DNA of 43,391 bases from Thalassobaculaceae bacterium (GCA_029212785.1 JARGOG010000014.1:6002-49392); one strand, 5' to 3'. Shown: positions 8,585-19,393, numbered from the stretch's first letter. The notes: generated by a model from the sequence alone, not told the origin. Numbers and translations: made by a program.

Positions 8585-9397
8585 TCAGCTCTCGCCTGAA
8601 TCTTCCGCCTCGGCCGCCTCTTCGCGTTTCTTCTCGATGAACTGCGCGGCGAAGATCGAAATCTCGTAGAGCAGGATGATCGGCACCGCCAACAGGACCT
8701 GGCTGATGACATCCGGCGGCGTGAGGATGGCGGCCGCCACGAAGGCGACCACGATGGCGTATTTCCGCTTGGCGCGCAGACCGTCGGCACTGACGATCCC
8801 GACCTTGGCCAACAGGATCAGCAGCACCGGCAACTCGAACGCGACGCCAAAGGCGAAGATCAGTCGCATCACCAGCGACAGGTACTGGTCGACCTTCGGC
8901 TCCAGCGTCATGGCGAGATTGCCATCGACACCGGAGGTCTCGAAGCTGGCGAAGAACTGCCAGGCAAGCGGGATGACCACGTAGTAGACCATCGACGCGC
9001 CGATCAGGAACAGAACCGGCGTCGCCACGATGAACGGCAGAAAGGCCTTGCGCTCGTGCTTGTACAGGCCCGGCGCGATGAACAGCCACAATTGTGCCGA
9101 GACGATCGGGAACGACACGCAGGCGGCGAAGAAAAAGCCGACCTTGATGTAGGTGAAGAACGCTTCGTGCAGGGCGGTATAGATCAGCCGTCGATTCTCC
9201 TGGCCGGCCCACATCTGGTGCAGCGGCTCGACCAGGAAACGGAAGATCGGCTCGGCCAGATAATACCCGACGAAGAAGCAGGCGATGAATGCGGCGACCG
9301 CATAGATCAGCCGGCTGCGCAGCTCGATCAGATGGTCGAGCAACGGCATCTTTCCGCCTTCGAGGTCAGTATCCGGATCTTTCGTGCCGTCGGCCAT
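8585..9397 (-). CDS. tatC: Sec-independent protein translocase TatC
   Basis: A 270-residue inner-membrane protein with six predicted membrane segments, the twin-arginine signal receptor of the Tat pathway that exports folded proteins. The cytoplasmic N-terminus carries the conserved MPLLDHLIELRSRLI (HLxELR motif with its essential Glu), followed by a first helix and the periplasmic region with FLVEPL. A charged C-terminal tail (KKREEAAEAEDSGES) is cytoplasmic. It starts 3 bases after the tatB stop, so tatB and tatC are tightly coupled. Confidence 0.97.
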   Translation of the reverse strand: MADGTKDPDTDLEGGKMPLLDHLIELRSRLIYAVAAFIACFFVGYYLAEPIFRFLVEPLHQMWAGQENRRLIYTALHEAFFTYIKVGFFFAACVSFPIVSAQLWLFIAPGLYKHERKAFLPFIVATPVLFLIGASMVYYVVIPLAWQFFASFETSGVDGNLAMTLEPKVDQYLSLVMRLIFAFGVAFELPVLLILLAKVGIVSADGLRAKRKYAIVVAFVAAAILTPPDVISQVLLAVPIILLYEISIFAAQFIEKKREEAAEAEDSGES

Positions 9398-9400
9398 GGT

Positions 9401-9949
9401 TCAGCCCTGTCCAGAGGCGGCGCTGTCGGCGGCCGGGCGCGGTTTCTCGGGGGCGGCCGGCGCGGTGGTGCCGGGCGCGGATTCGGTCTTCGGTTCGGCC
9501 GGCGCAACCGACTTGGCGGCGTAGTCCTCGGCCGTCTCGATCGGTGGCGTTTCAGCCTTCGGGGCGTCGACAGACGGGGTCACCGGCGCGGACGCGGCGC
9601 TCCTGGTCTCCTCGTCGAGCGCCTTCAGGTCCGCCTCGATCTCCTCGGCATTGGCTGATTTGCGCGCCTGCTCGACGCCGTCACGCATGGAGCCGTCGGG
9701 ATCGATCTGCTTCTCGATGCTCTTGCCGATCCCCTCCTTGGAGATCGACTGGACCTCGCGGCGCACATCGTCGAGCTCCGCCTCGCGGGCGACCTCTTCA
9801 AGACTGTTCTGGAATTCCCGCGCCATGGATCGCGCCTTGCGCACCCATTGGCTGATGGAACGGACCACACGCGGCAGGTCCTTCGGACCCACCACGATCA
9901 CGGTAATGATGGCGACCAGGATAAATTCCTGCCATCCAAGATCGAACAT
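9401..9949 (-). CDS. tatB: Sec-independent protein translocase subunit TatB
   Basis: A 182-residue single-pass membrane protein. The N-terminal DLGWQEFILVAIITVIVVGP with the Gly-Pro hinge (VGPKDLPRVVRSI) and the following amphipathic helix are diagnostic of TatB rather than TatA. The remainder is a long acidic, Ala/Pro-rich cytoplasmic tail. TatB forms the substrate-receptor complex with TatC. A hairpin (9981-10003) separates it from tatA. Confidence 0.95.
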   Translation of the reverse strand: MFDLGWQEFILVAIITVIVVGPKDLPRVVRSISQWVRKARSMAREFQNSLEEVAREAELDDVRREVQSISKEGIGKSIEKQIDPDGSMRDGVEQARKSANAEEIEADLKALDEETRSAASAPVTPSVDAPKAETPPIETAEDYAAKSVAPAEPKTESAPGTTAPAAPEKPRPAADSAASGQG

Positions 9950-9980
9950 GGCGGCCCTCGCTGCGCCCGCTTATGCCCGG

Positions 9981-10003
9981 AGCCGCGCCACTGGGGCGCG
10001 GCT
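9981..10003. promoter_or_regulatory. Intercistronic stem-loop between tatA and tatB
   Basis: Perfect 9-base arms AGCCGCGCC (9981-9989) and GGCGCGGCT (9995-10003) around a 5-base loop lie in the 65-base tatA-tatB gap. There is no T-tract. In a transcript running from tatA to tatB it could act as a partial terminator or as a 3' stabiliser for tatA RNA, which would help keep TatA in excess over TatB and TatC. That role is inference. Confidence 0.5.
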
Positions 10004-10014
10004 GCGAACGGGGA

Positions 10015-10248
10015 TCAGCTTTTGACGGTTTGATCGGTCGTCTTGTCGACGCCCGGCTTCTCGCCGCTGTCGTCGGCGACGGACTTGCTGGCTTCCGCCT
10101 CGTCCTCCTCCGACTTCATACCCTGCTTGAAGTTCTTCAGCCCTTTGCCGAAGTCCCCCATCAGGCTGGAGATTTTACCTTTGCCGCCGAACAGCAGAAG
10201 CACGACGGCCAGGACAACGAGCCAGTGCCAGATGCTGAAGCTACCCAT
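10015..10248 (-). CDS. tatA: Sec-independent protein translocase subunit TatA
   Basis: A 77-residue single-pass protein that oligomerises to form the Tat pore or to thin the membrane. The start at 10248 gives the canonical [20 protein letters not shown] with the FGG hinge, followed by amphipathic helix [20 protein letters not shown] and an acidic tail. A TTG-initiated extension to 10260 is unlikely because the TTGGAGAG there is the ribosome-binding site. First gene of tatABC; its promoter should lie in the 135-base gap after the ABC ATPase gene. Confidence 0.95.
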   Translation of the reverse strand: MGSFSIWHWLVVLAVVLLLFGGKGKISSLMGDFGKGLKNFKQGMKSEEDEAEASKSVADDSGEKPGVDKTTDQTVKS

Positions 10249-10383
10249 GAAACTCTCCAAACACTCAGGTCAGGGGATGATTCTCCGACCGTACCAGGCG
10301 ATTGCGGCCGGACCATGCCCATGAATTCGAGCGGACCATACACGACCAACCCCGCGGGCGGCAACGCACTCCCGCCTGCTCTT

Positions 10384-11550
<1,167 letters not shown>

Positions 11551-11612
11551 GGGATGTCAGATACACACCGGATGACCTGGGGACAAGGAGGGGACCGGCG
11601 ACTCCCCCGCGG

Positions 11613-12320
11613 TCACGGCTGGTCGCCCTCATCCGGATCGTTGGTGTCAGGCAGGAAGTCGAGCTGGATGTCCTCGTCGTCTTCCTCGTCGTCGTCCAGA
11701 TCCTCCTGGCGCATGGCGATGCTGGTGGCACCGCTGCGGCGATCCAGCAGGCCGGCGGCGCGGAGTTCCTCTATGCCCGGCAGTTCCCTGACCGACTCCA
11801 GACCGAAATGGTCCAGGAAAGCGTTGGTCGTGCCCCATTGCAGCGGTCGGCCCGGCGTCTCCCGGCGGCCCCGCGGGGCGATCCAGCCCGCTTCCAGCAA
11901 CGTGTCGATCGTCCCCTTTGACAGGGCGACGCCGCGGATCTCCTCGATCTCCGCCCGTGTCGTCGGCTGGTGGTAGCCGATGATGGCCAGTGTCTCCATC
12001 GCCGCCCGGGACAGTTTACGGCGCTGCGGACGCTCGTGGCGCAACATCGGACCGAGGTCGACGGCCGTGCGAAAGGCCCAGCGGGTTCCCGATCGGGTCA
12101 GCACCACCCCGCGCTCGGCATAGTGCTCGGCCAGATCGCCGAGCAGGCCCTTCATGTCGATTTCCTCCGGGACGCGGCGGCGCAGCTCGCCCTCGTCGAT
12201 CGGCTCGGCGCTGGCGAACAGCAGGGCCTCGACGAACCGCAGCCACCGACTCCGCTCGGCCGGGTCGACCAACAGGTCGGGCAGTTCGGCCTCGTCATCC
12301 CTGTCTCGGGCATCAGTCAT
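11613..12320 (-). CDS. scpB: Segregation and condensation protein B (ScpB)
   Basis: A 235-residue winged-helix kleisin-interacting subunit of the SMC-ScpAB condensin complex that compacts and segregates the chromosome. Characteristic segments are FVEALLFASAEPI near the N-terminus, the ETLAIIGYHQPTTRAEIEEIRGV helix-turn-helix region and the WGTTNAFLDHFGLESVRELP motif. The acidic C-terminal tail (EDLDDDEEDDEDI) is typical. It overlaps scpA by 4 bases (ATGA, 12317-12320). Confidence 0.95.
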   Translation of the reverse strand: MTDARDRDDEAELPDLLVDPAERSRWLRFVEALLFASAEPIDEGELRRRVPEEIDMKGLLGDLAEHYAERGVVLTRSGTRWAFRTAVDLGPMLRHERPQRRKLSRAAMETLAIIGYHQPTTRAEIEEIRGVALSKGTIDTLLEAGWIAPRGRRETPGRPLQWGTTNAFLDHFGLESVRELPGIEELRAAGLLDRRSGATSIAMRQEDLDDDEEDDEDIQLDFLPDTNDPDEGDQP

Positions 12321-13126
12321 CCGCTGGCATCCTCACGCGCTTCGGAGGAGCGCAGCCAGATCGGCCCGAAGGCCTCGTCCTGGCGCAGCTCCGCCGCTCC
12401 ATCCTTGGCGAGCTGCAGCCCCGCCACCAGATGCGAGGCCATGGCCGAGCGGATCAGCAATGAGCCGCGCAGCCCGTCCGGCAGAAAGGTGAACAGCATG
12501 CGCCATCTCGGGATCCGGCCGATGAAGGCGGCCAACCGTTCCACCGCGTCCTCGACGGCATAGAGGTCCGTCGGGGCAATGCGCAGGGTCTGATGCTGGT
12601 TGCGGGCATGCTGGTCGCCATAGGCCCGCAGCAGGTCGTAGAGCGTGACGTCGTAGACCGAGCGGAACCGGGCGGACACGTTCTCCGGCGCGCCGCGGGC
12701 GAAGACATCGACCCCGAGCTGGGCCCGGCCCATCAGCTTGCGGCCGGCCTCCTGCATCGCCTCCAGGCGCTGCAGCTGGAAGCGCAGGGCCTCGGCCAGG
12801 GCGGCGGGATCCATCTCCTCCTCGTCGCTGTCGTCCGGCGGCAGAAGCAGACGCGACTTCAGATAGGCGAGCCATGCAGCCATGACCAGGTAATCCGCCG
12901 CCAGTTCGAGGTTCAGGGTCTGGGCCTGCTGCACGAACTGCAGATACTGCTCGGCGAGCGCCAGGATCGAGATCTGATGCAGATCGACTTTCTGATCGCG
13001 CGCCAGGGTAAGCAGCACGTCGATCGGTCCCTCGAAGCCGTCGAGGTTGAGGAACAGCGACAGCTGTACCGGCTCGGGACGGCGGTATTCCGGTTGCGGG
13101 CTCTCGAACGGTTCGATCGTCGCCAA
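12317..13126 (-). CDS. scpA: Segregation and condensation protein A (ScpA)
   Basis: A 269-residue kleisin subunit of the SMC-ScpAB complex. The N-terminal LNLDGFEGPIDVLLTLARDQ and the downstream KVDLHQISILALAEQYLQF are the SMC-neck-binding region, followed by MAAWLAYLKSRLLLP and a C-terminal winged helix. Length is normal. It is coupled to scpB by overlap and lies 43 bases after the M50 protease gene. Confidence 0.95.
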   Translation of the reverse strand: MATIEPFESPQPEYRRPEPVQLSLFLNLDGFEGPIDVLLTLARDQKVDLHQISILALAEQYLQFVQQAQTLNLELAADYLVMAAWLAYLKSRLLLPPDDSDEEEMDPAALAEALRFQLQRLEAMQEAGRKLMGRAQLGVDVFARGAPENVSARFRSVYDVTLYDLLRAYGDQHARNQHQTLRIAPTDLYAVEDAVERLAAFIGRIPRWRMLFTFLPDGLRGSLLIRSAMASHLVAGLQLAKDGAAELRQDEAFGPIWLRSSEAREDASG

Positions 13127-13169
13127 TGGGACGCGTACCCTCCTCAGTGATCGATCTGCGCGATCGGTC

Positions 13170-13865
13170 TCAATGACCCGTCAACGTCGCGATCACCGAC
13201 ATCAGAAAATCCACCGGCGCCCAGATCAGCACGCCGCTCACGTCCAAAGTATAGCCCAGTTCGCGCGCCAGGTACGGCAGCAGGAACAGGACACCAATGA
13301 CGATGAACAGCCCCGCCCGCTCGAGCCGCGCCACCTTCCACGCAGCCCAGTCCGGCAGGATCGAGACCAGGATCCGTCCGCCGTCCAAGGGCGGGATCGG
13401 CAGCATGTTGAACACCGCCAGGATCAGGTTCAGCAGCACCAGGCGCTGCAACATCTCCGCGCCCCACTGGGTGGCGAAATCCGGCAGCGACGGCACGAGA
13501 TGGAAGGCCAGCGCGCCGAGAATGGCGAGCAGGATGTTCGATGCTGGCCCCGCCAGGGCGACCAGGGCCATGTCCCGGCGCGGGTTTCTCAGGCGCGAAA
13601 AATTGACCGGCACCGGCTTGGCATAGCCGAACAGGAAAGGCGCCTGCATCACCAGCAGCGCGAGCGGGATCAGGACCGTTCCGACCAGATCGACATGGGC
13701 GAACGGGTTCAGCGTCACCCGCCCCATGAGCCGCGCCGTCGGGTCACCGAGCTTCGCCGCCGCCCAGCCGTGGGCCGCTTCGTGCAGCGTGATCGCCAGC
13801 AGCACCGGCAGCGCCCAGATCGACGCGTTCAGGAGGAAGCTGTTGATGTCGAGGTCGGACATCAT
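13170..13865 (-). CDS. Site-2-protease-family (M50) membrane zinc metalloprotease
   Basis: A 231-residue polytopic membrane protein with the zinc motif HEAAH (His28, Glu29, His32) in the first membrane segment and the third ligand Asp161 in MLPIPPLDGGRIL. GRVTLNPFAHVDLVGT is also conserved. These short forms lack a PDZ domain and resemble SpoIVFB/YwhC-type proteases with unknown substrates. The ATG overlaps the nagZ stop (ATGA, 13862-13865). Placement between nagZ and scpA is typical of Alphaproteobacteria. Confidence 0.92.
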   Translation of the reverse strand: MMSDLDINSFLLNASIWALPVLLAITLHEAAHGWAAAKLGDPTARLMGRVTLNPFAHVDLVGTVLIPLALLVMQAPFLFGYAKPVPVNFSRLRNPRRDMALVALAGPASNILLAILGALAFHLVPSLPDFATQWGAEMLQRLVLLNLILAVFNMLPIPPLDGGRILVSILPDWAAWKVARLERAGLFIVIGVLFLLPYLARELGYTLDVSGVLIWAPVDFLMSVIATLTGH

Positions 13866-14908
13866 GTCCGCAGATCCTTCAACAAGGCGTCGAGGCGCTG
13901 GATAACGCCGGCAGTATCCGTGGAACGCCGCGCCGAAGAAACCGCCGATCGATGCGCATCCGCGCGTACCGCACGCCGAGCCGCATCGACCGTCATCTCA
14001 CCGACCGCCTCGGCCACGGCGCGCATTTCGTCCATGTCACCGTTGCAGTGCAGGACGATGTCGCACCCAGCCTCGATCGACCGCCGGGAGCGCTCACCCA
14101 GCGGGCCGCCGCGGGTCTCCGCAAGCGCGCCCATGGAAATGTCGTCGGTGAACAGCAGCCCGTCGAAGCCGATCTCGCCGCGGATCACATCGCCCACGAC
14201 CTTGGGCGAGAGCGTCGAGGGTCGCCCGGCGTCGATGGACGTGTAGAGCAGATGGCCGGTCATGCCGTAGGGGACGCGGCCGGCGAAATGCTTGAACGGG
14301 ACATAGTCGACGGCGCTCAGGTCCTGCGCCGACGCCTCGATCCGCGGCAGGTCGGCGTGGCTGTCGACGACGGAGCGTCCGTGGCCGGGCAAATGCTTGA
14401 TGACCCCGACCACCCCTGCCCGCTCGATCCCCTCCACCATCGCCTCGCCGAGGCGGATCACGGTCTGGGAATCGTCGCCCAGCGCCCGGTCGCCGATCAC
14501 CTGTGTGTCGGAGTCCGACTGGCGGACGTCCAGCATCGGCACGCAATCGACGTCGATGCCGATCTCGAACAGGTCCGCCGCCATCAGCTCGGCCGACAGA
14601 GCGAACGCTTCCAGCGCCATCTCCGGCCGGGCCGCATAGGCGTCGGTGAACACGCCCGGTGCCAGATAGTCGCGCCATTGCGGCGGCCGCATGCGGCGCA
14701 CCCGGCCCCCTTCCTGGTCGATCAGCACCGGCGCGAACGGATGGCTGACACAGCCCCTCAGGTCGTCGACCAGGGAGCGGACCTGCTCTCGGCTCTCGAT
14801 ATTGCGGGCGAACAGGATGAAGCCATAGGGATCGGTCTCGCGGAAGAACGCCCGCTCTTCGTCGTTCAGCACCGGTCCGGCGCAGCCGAATACGATGGCC
14901 CGCGACAT
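13862..14908 (-). CDS. nagZ: Beta-N-acetylhexosaminidase NagZ (GH3)
   Basis: A 348-residue cytoplasmic family-3 glycosidase that removes N-acetylglucosamine from anhydro-muropeptides during peptidoglycan recycling. Conserved features are LIDQEGGRVRRM (63-74), the KHLPGHG loop (171-177) with the catalytic His/Asp region SHADLP, and the nucleophile Asp255 in FTDDISMGA. It begins one base after the stop of the SPOR-domain gene. In many bacteria NagZ activity generates inducers of beta-lactamase genes; no ampR/ampC is present here. Confidence 0.96.
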   Translation of the reverse strand: MSRAIVFGCAGPVLNDEERAFFRETDPYGFILFARNIESREQVRSLVDDLRGCVSHPFAPVLIDQEGGRVRRMRPPQWRDYLAPGVFTDAYAARPEMALEAFALSAELMAADLFEIGIDVDCVPMLDVRQSDSDTQVIGDRALGDDSQTVIRLGEAMVEGIERAGVVGVIKHLPGHGRSVVDSHADLPRIEASAQDLSAVDYVPFKHFAGRVPYGMTGHLLYTSIDAGRPSTLSPKVVGDVIRGEIGFDGLLFTDDISMGALAETRGGPLGERSRRSIEAGCDIVLHCNGDMDEMRAVAEAVGEMTVDAARRAVRADAHRSAVSSARRSTDTAGVIQRLDALLKDLRT

Positions 14909-14909
14909 T

Positions 14910-15932
14910 CTAGGGACGGACCAATAGGCAAGGCTGGTTGCGGGACTTCAGGGTCGCGCAGGCCTGCTCGGCCTCGTCCTCGGTCAGCATTCCGCCCTGA
15001 ATGCGATGGAACACGCCCTTGTTCGCCCCGAGGTCGACCGTCTGGATCCTGAGCTGGAGACCGGACAGCGCTTCGGGATAGCGCTTGGTCAGCCGGTTCC
15101 ATTCGCTGCGTGCCGCCGCCTCGTCTCGGAAGGCGCCGAGCTGGATCCGGAACCGTCCCGCGGGCGCGGAGACCACCGGCGGCGGCGATGGCGCCGGAAC
15201 CGCGGCCGGCGCGGGTTGGGGCGCGGGCACGGCCTCCGGCTTCGGTTCCGGCACAGGCGGTGGCGGTGGCGGTGTAGCGGCGGCCGTCTGCGGCGCCGGT
15301 GCCTGCGCCGGCGGAATGTCGTCGGCCGCCGGCTGCGGGACCGGCTGCGGAGCGGGCGGCGGCGGAACCGGAACCGCCGTGCCGGGCGGCGGGATGGCAG
15401 CGGCGGCGGATTGGGTCGGTGCGGTCACCGGTTGCGGCGTGCGCGCCGGGATCGGCACTGTCGTCGACCCATTCGCAGCCGACGCCGTGCCGGTCGGGGC
15501 ACCCCGGTCTTCGGCCGGTTGAGCGGTTTCGCTGACCCCGGCGGCCGGTGCAGCCACCGGTTCCGGCTGCGGCGGCTCGACCGGCTTCTCCGGCGGCGGC
15601 AGCAGCCGCTCGACGGTGGCACCATCCTCCTGGCCGGGGCGCAACGCGCCATAGACCAGCTTGTCCTGATTCGGCACGTCGAGCCCGCCCGGTTGTTCTG
15701 GACGGACCTTGATCGGCGACGGATCGGCCTGGATCAGCGGCGCGGTCGCCTCGCTGCCGGCCTGCAGGCCGCGGTCATAGGCGTACCAGACCACGCCGGC
15801 GAAAGCCGCCAGTGCGAAGGTCGCGAGGAAAGCGCCGAGCGCGCGGGACCGGCGGGGCGGATCGCGCAGTTCCGGCGGTGGACCGGGCCGGTCGTATGCG
15901 TCCGCTTGCAGGCCGTCGCCGTCTTGGCTCAT
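14910..15932 (-). CDS. SPOR-domain membrane protein
   Basis: A 340-residue protein with a short cytoplasmic N-terminus, one membrane segment ([20 protein letters not shown]), a very long Pro/Ala-rich periplasmic linker, and a C-terminal SPOR domain (about 260-338: [20 protein letters not shown] through [18 protein letters not shown]). SPOR domains bind glycan strands stripped of stem peptides at the division septum, so this is probably a cell-division protein. It overlaps argS by 4 bases (ATGA, 15929-15932). The linker's biased composition explains the low-complexity GC-rich DNA here. Confidence 0.9.
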   Translation of the reverse strand: MSQDGDGLQADAYDRPGPPPELRDPPRRSRALGAFLATFALAAFAGVVWYAYDRGLQAGSEATAPLIQADPSPIKVRPEQPGGLDVPNQDKLVYGALRPGQEDGATVERLLPPPEKPVEPPQPEPVAAPAAGVSETAQPAEDRGAPTGTASAANGSTTVPIPARTPQPVTAPTQSAAAAIPPPGTAVPVPPPPAPQPVPQPAADDIPPAQAPAPQTAAATPPPPPPVPEPKPEAVPAPQPAPAAVPAPSPPPVVSAPAGRFRIQLGAFRDEAAARSEWNRLTKRYPEALSGLQLRIQTVDLGANKGVFHRIQGGMLTEDEAEQACATLKSRNQPCLLVRP

Positions 15933-17683
15933 TCCCTAAGCTCCTCCACCGGCGTGACGCCCATGACCCCAAGTCCGGACGCGATCACCGTAGCCGTCGC
16001 CCGCACCAGGGCCATCCGGGCCAGGGTCATGTCGCGGTCGTCTTCCAGAATGAAGCGCAGCCGGGCGTCTTCCCTGCCCTTGTTCCACAGGCCGTGGAAC
16101 GCGGCGGCCACGTCACCGAGATAGAACGCGACGCGATGCGGCTCATGTGCCTCCGCCGCGCTCTCGACGATGCGCGGCCAGCCCGCGAGCAATTTGATCA
16201 GACCAATCTCGTCCGGGTCGGTCAAGGAAGCCATGGAAGCCTTGGAAAGTGCGGGATCCAGGAGTTCGTCCGCGCCAAAAGTCTCACCGGCGTTGCGAAT
16301 CACCGAACACGCCCGCGCATGGGCGTACTGCACATAGAACACCGGATTGTCCCGGCTGTGCTCGCTGACCTTCTGGTAATCGAACTCCAGGGTCTGGTCG
16401 TTGCGTCGCGTCAGCATGATGAAGCGCAGCACGTCCGGGCCGACCGCATCGAGCACGTCGGACAGGGTCACGAAGGTCCCCGCCCGCTTCGACATGCGCA
16501 CCGGTTTGCCGCCGTCGAACAGGTGGACGAGTTGGCAGAGCTTGACGTCGAGATCGCCCGCGCCGCCGGTGATCGCGGTGACCGCCGCCTTCATGCGCTT
16601 CACATAGCCGCCGTGATCGGCGCCCCAGACGTCGATCATCTCCGGAAAGCCGCGCTCCAGCTTGTCCAGATGATAAGCGATGTCGTTGGAGAAATAGGTC
16701 CAGGAACCGTCGGACTTCTTCAGCGGTCGGTCGACGTCATCGCCGAAATCCGTGGCCTTGAACAGAAGCTGCGGACGGGGTTCCCAGTCGTCCGGCGTCT
16801 TGCCCTTCGGCGGCTCCAGCACACCGGTATAGACCAGCCCGTCCGCCTCCAGCTTGGCCAGAACCCGATCCACGGCCCGGTCCTGGACCAGGGCACGCTC
16901 GGAGGAGAACCGATCCATCCGGACGCCGAGGGCGATCAGATCCTTGCGGACATCGGCCATCATCAGGTCGATGGCGAAACTGCGGATCGGCTCGAGCCAG
17001 GCTTCCTCGGGTTCCGAGAGCCACCGGTCGCCATCGCGTTCGGCGATCGCCTTGCCGACATCCTTGAGATATTCGCCGGGATAGTGTCCCTCGGGGATCG
17101 TCACCGTCTCGCCCAGCGCCTCGCGGTAGCGCAGGTAGGCGGAGCGGGCGAGCGTGTCGACCTGGGCGCCGGCGTCGTTGATGTAATATTCCCGCGCCAC
17201 GACGAATCCCGCCTTCTCCAGCAGGGCCGCGAGCGCATCGCCGAACACCGCGCCGCGCGCATGGGCGGCGTGCAGCGGGCCGGTCGGATTGGCCGAGACG
17301 TACTCCACGTTGACCTTCCGTCCGGCACCGACGGAGGACGACCCGAAAGCGGCGCCGGCCTCCAGGATCGCGCCGACCTGCGCGCGCCAGACATCGGATG
17401 CGAGGCGGATATTGATGAAGCCGGGCCCGGCCACCTCCACGCTGTCGACGGCATCGAGCGCCTGCAACGCCTCGGCCAGTGGCTCGGCGATGGCGCGCGG
17501 CTTGGCTCCGACCGGTTTCGCCAGGATCATGGCGGCGTTGGTCGCGATATCCCCGTGGGATGGATCACGGGGCGGCTCGGCGGTGACACGGTCGAACGGA
17601 AGCCCCTCCGGCCAGCCTTCCTTGGCGGCCAAACCCTCCAGCGCCGCTTTAATTTCGTCTTTCATCCAATTGAAAATATTCAT
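15929..17683 (-). CDS. argS: Arginyl-tRNA synthetase
   Basis: A 584-residue class I synthetase. The N-terminal additional domain is followed by [18 protein letters not shown], containing the HIGH-equivalent HAAH, the KMSKS-equivalent MSKRAGT and a C-terminal all-helical anticodon-binding domain ([12 protein letters not shown] onward, ending [19 protein letters not shown]). It charges tRNA-Arg. It heads the long minus-strand gene chain; the 221-base region upstream (17684-17904) must hold its promoter. Confidence 0.97.
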   Translation of the reverse strand: MNIFNWMKDEIKAALEGLAAKEGWPEGLPFDRVTAEPPRDPSHGDIATNAAMILAKPVGAKPRAIAEPLAEALQALDAVDSVEVAGPGFINIRLASDVWRAQVGAILEAGAAFGSSSVGAGRKVNVEYVSANPTGPLHAAHARGAVFGDALAALLEKAGFVVAREYYINDAGAQVDTLARSAYLRYREALGETVTIPEGHYPGEYLKDVGKAIAERDGDRWLSEPEEAWLEPIRSFAIDLMMADVRKDLIALGVRMDRFSSERALVQDRAVDRVLAKLEADGLVYTGVLEPPKGKTPDDWEPRPQLLFKATDFGDDVDRPLKKSDGSWTYFSNDIAYHLDKLERGFPEMIDVWGADHGGYVKRMKAAVTAITGGAGDLDVKLCQLVHLFDGGKPVRMSKRAGTFVTLSDVLDAVGPDVLRFIMLTRRNDQTLEFDYQKVSEHSRDNPVFYVQYAHARACSVIRNAGETFGADELLDPALSKASMASLTDPDEIGLIKLLAGWPRIVESAAEAHEPHRVAFYLGDVAAAFHGLWNKGREDARLRFILEDDRDMTLARMALVRATATVIASGLGVMGVTPVEELRE

Positions 17684-17904
17684 TTTAGATATTTGCCTGG
17701 AGCCGGTGGACTAGTGGTAGGTCAGGGCAGTGGTCGCAGATCGAACCGCTGTCGACGGTTTCCCTGTCGCTGTAGTGCCGACGCGGGCGCCGGAACGCAA
17801 CGGATTTCACCGCCCATGACCGTCGTCGGCATCGCCCCTTCGACAGCGGGCGCCCGGGTCGATATCGTGAACGGGCATTAACCGGAACAGGAAATGGATC
17901 CGCC

Positions 17905-18414
17905 ATGGATGCCCAAGCGCTTCGCGCCCTGCAGGCCCCGCTGAAGGACAAATACAAGGACGACCCGACCACCGCCGAACTGGTGCTGAGTGCGCAGGGA
18001 CGGCTTGGCGAAGGCGTTTCCTGCTCGCTCGAGACCGGCCGGGCGATCGCCGAGGCGGGCCTGCACCCGCTGGCCGGCGGCGACGGCACTCAGCTCTGCT
18101 CTGGCGACATGCTGCTCGAGGCCCTGGTCGCCTGCGCCGGAGTGACACTGAAGGCGGTGGCGACCGCCCTTGGTATCGAGGTCCGCGACGGCACCGTGAA
18201 GGCCACCGGCACGCTGGATTTCCGCGGCACGCTCGGCGTCGACCGGGAAGCGCCCGTCGGGTTTCGCGACATCCGTCTCGACTTCGAGATCGACGCCGAT
18301 GCCGATGCCGAGCAATTGGCCTCTTTGATCAAACTGACCGAGCGCTACTGTGTGGTGTATCAAACACTGAAGCGCACTCCCGACCTGCCGCCGCCGGCGA
18401 TCAGACTGGCCTAG
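17905..18414 (+). CDS. OsmC-family protein (putative peroxiredoxin-like)
   Basis: A 169-residue OsmC/Ohr-fold protein. The two cysteines expected of the family are Cys77 in LEALVACAGVTL and Cys149 in TERYCVVYQTL, which in characterised members form a reactive pair reducing organic hydroperoxides. Cys40 and Cys65 are additional. An AGGAAATGG ribosome-binding site precedes the ATG. The PhyH-family gene follows 35 bases downstream on the same strand, so the two are likely co-transcribed. Peroxidase activity is a family inference. Confidence 0.88.
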   Translation: MDAQALRALQAPLKDKYKDDPTTAELVLSAQGRLGEGVSCSLETGRAIAEAGLHPLAGGDGTQLCSGDMLLEALVACAGVTLKAVATALGIEVRDGTVKATGTLDFRGTLGVDREAPVGFRDIRLDFEIDADADAEQLASLIKLTERYCVVYQTLKRTPDLPPPAIRLA

Positions 18415-18449
18415 GCGAAAACGAAGCGGGAGGCGACAAGGAGGATCGC

Positions 18450-19313
18450 ATGGCTACCCCATCCCAGACGCCCGCTTCCGGCTCCCCACTTGCCAAGGCC
18501 TTCGCCCGCGACGGCTATGCCTTTCCGATCCGGGCCCTTGCCGCGGACCAGGCCACCTCGCTGCGCCGACGGCTGGAGCGCGCGGAGGCCGACGCCGCGA
18601 CGCAGGGGAACATGAAGGCCATGGTCACCGGGCTGCCGCACCTGGTCATGCCCGAATTCCACGACATCGTGCGCGATCCGGCCATCACCGACCCGGTTTC
18701 GGAAATCCTCGGCCAGGACCTGCTTGTCTGGGGCTGTTCCTTCTTCACCAAGGAGCCGCGCACCAAGAGCTTCGTGTCCTGGCACCAGGACCTGACCTAC
18801 TGGGGCCTGGATGACGTGGACAAGGTCACGGCCTGGGTGGCGCTGTCTCCGGCAACCTTGGAGAGCGGCTGCATGCGCTTCGTGTCGGGCAGCCATACCC
18901 AGCAGATCGTGCCGCACAAGGACACGTTCGATCCGGACAACCTGCTGACGCGCGGCCAGGAGGTTGCCGTCGAGGTGAAGGACGAGGACGCGATCGACGT
19001 CGAGCTGCAGCCGGGCGAGATGTCCCTGCACCACGGTCGGATCTTCCATGCCTCTCACCCGAACGCATCCGACGATCGCCGGATCGGGCTCGCGATCCGC
19101 TACATCAAGCCGAGCATGCGTCAGACATCGGGCGTCAAGACCTTCGCCGTTCTTGCCCGCGGCGAGGACCGTGTCGGCAATTTCGAGTTGGCGGCGCGGC
19201 CGGAGGGCGGCTTCAGCGACGCCGATGTCGAGCGCTGCCGCGAAGCCTTCCGCCGACGCGAGAGCATCCTCTACAGCGGCGCCACCGACGACGGCCGGCG
19301 GAAGATGGCTTAG
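18450..19313 (+). CDS. Phytanoyl-CoA dioxygenase (PhyH) family protein
   Basis: A 287-residue 2-oxoglutarate/Fe(II) oxygenase. The iron triad is His112-x-Asp114 in SWHQDLTYWG and His200 in RIFHASHPN, with a 2-oxoglutarate-binding arginine (Arg210/Arg211) in DDRRIGLAIRY. ALSPATLESGCMRFVSGSHT is a typical PhyH core. Substrates of bacterial members range from ectoine to small natural products, and this one is unassigned. A GGAGG site lies just before the ATG. It is unlike the oxygenase-like protein at 3685-4476 beyond the shared fold motif. Confidence 0.9.
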   Translation: MATPSQTPASGSPLAKAFARDGYAFPIRALAADQATSLRRRLERAEADAATQGNMKAMVTGLPHLVMPEFHDIVRDPAITDPVSEILGQDLLVWGCSFFTKEPRTKSFVSWHQDLTYWGLDDVDKVTAWVALSPATLESGCMRFVSGSHTQQIVPHKDTFDPDNLLTRGQEVAVEVKDEDAIDVELQPGEMSLHHGRIFHASHPNASDDRRIGLAIRYIKPSMRQTSGVKTFAVLARGEDRVGNFELAARPEGGFSDADVERCREAFRRRESILYSGATDDGRRKMA

Positions 19314-19337
19314 CGGCGGGTCACCGATCGCCCTAGC

Positions 19338-19356
19338 CCCCGGCACGAGGCCGGGG
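19338..19356. terminator. Hairpin between convergent genes
   Basis: Seven-base arms CCCCGGC and GCCGGGG with a 5-base loop lie in the 80-base gap between the convergent PhyH-family and panE genes. No T-tract follows on either strand, so it is at best a weak bidirectional terminator. Confidence 0.35.
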
Positions 19357-19393
19357 CGCGGGTGCCAGGCCTAACCCAGTCGGGCGAGAGCCC

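Noticed and set aside
15170-15620. Low-complexity GC-rich tract
   Set aside because: It encodes the Pro/Ala linker of the SPOR-domain protein rather than a DNA repeat element.
15812-17881. A 689-codon plus-strand frame opposite argS
   Set aside because: argS carries intact class I motifs; the shadow frame is Arg/Gly/His-rich without domains.
17816-17881. A 21-codon plus-strand frame just upstream of the OsmC gene, considered as a leader peptide
   Set aside because: There is no ribosome-binding site and no attenuator-like hairpin or codon run.
18450-19313. Possible duplication of the oxygenase at 3685-4476
   Set aside because: Both show a His-x-Asp...His pattern, but there is no alignable similarity beyond it, and base composition differs strongly.
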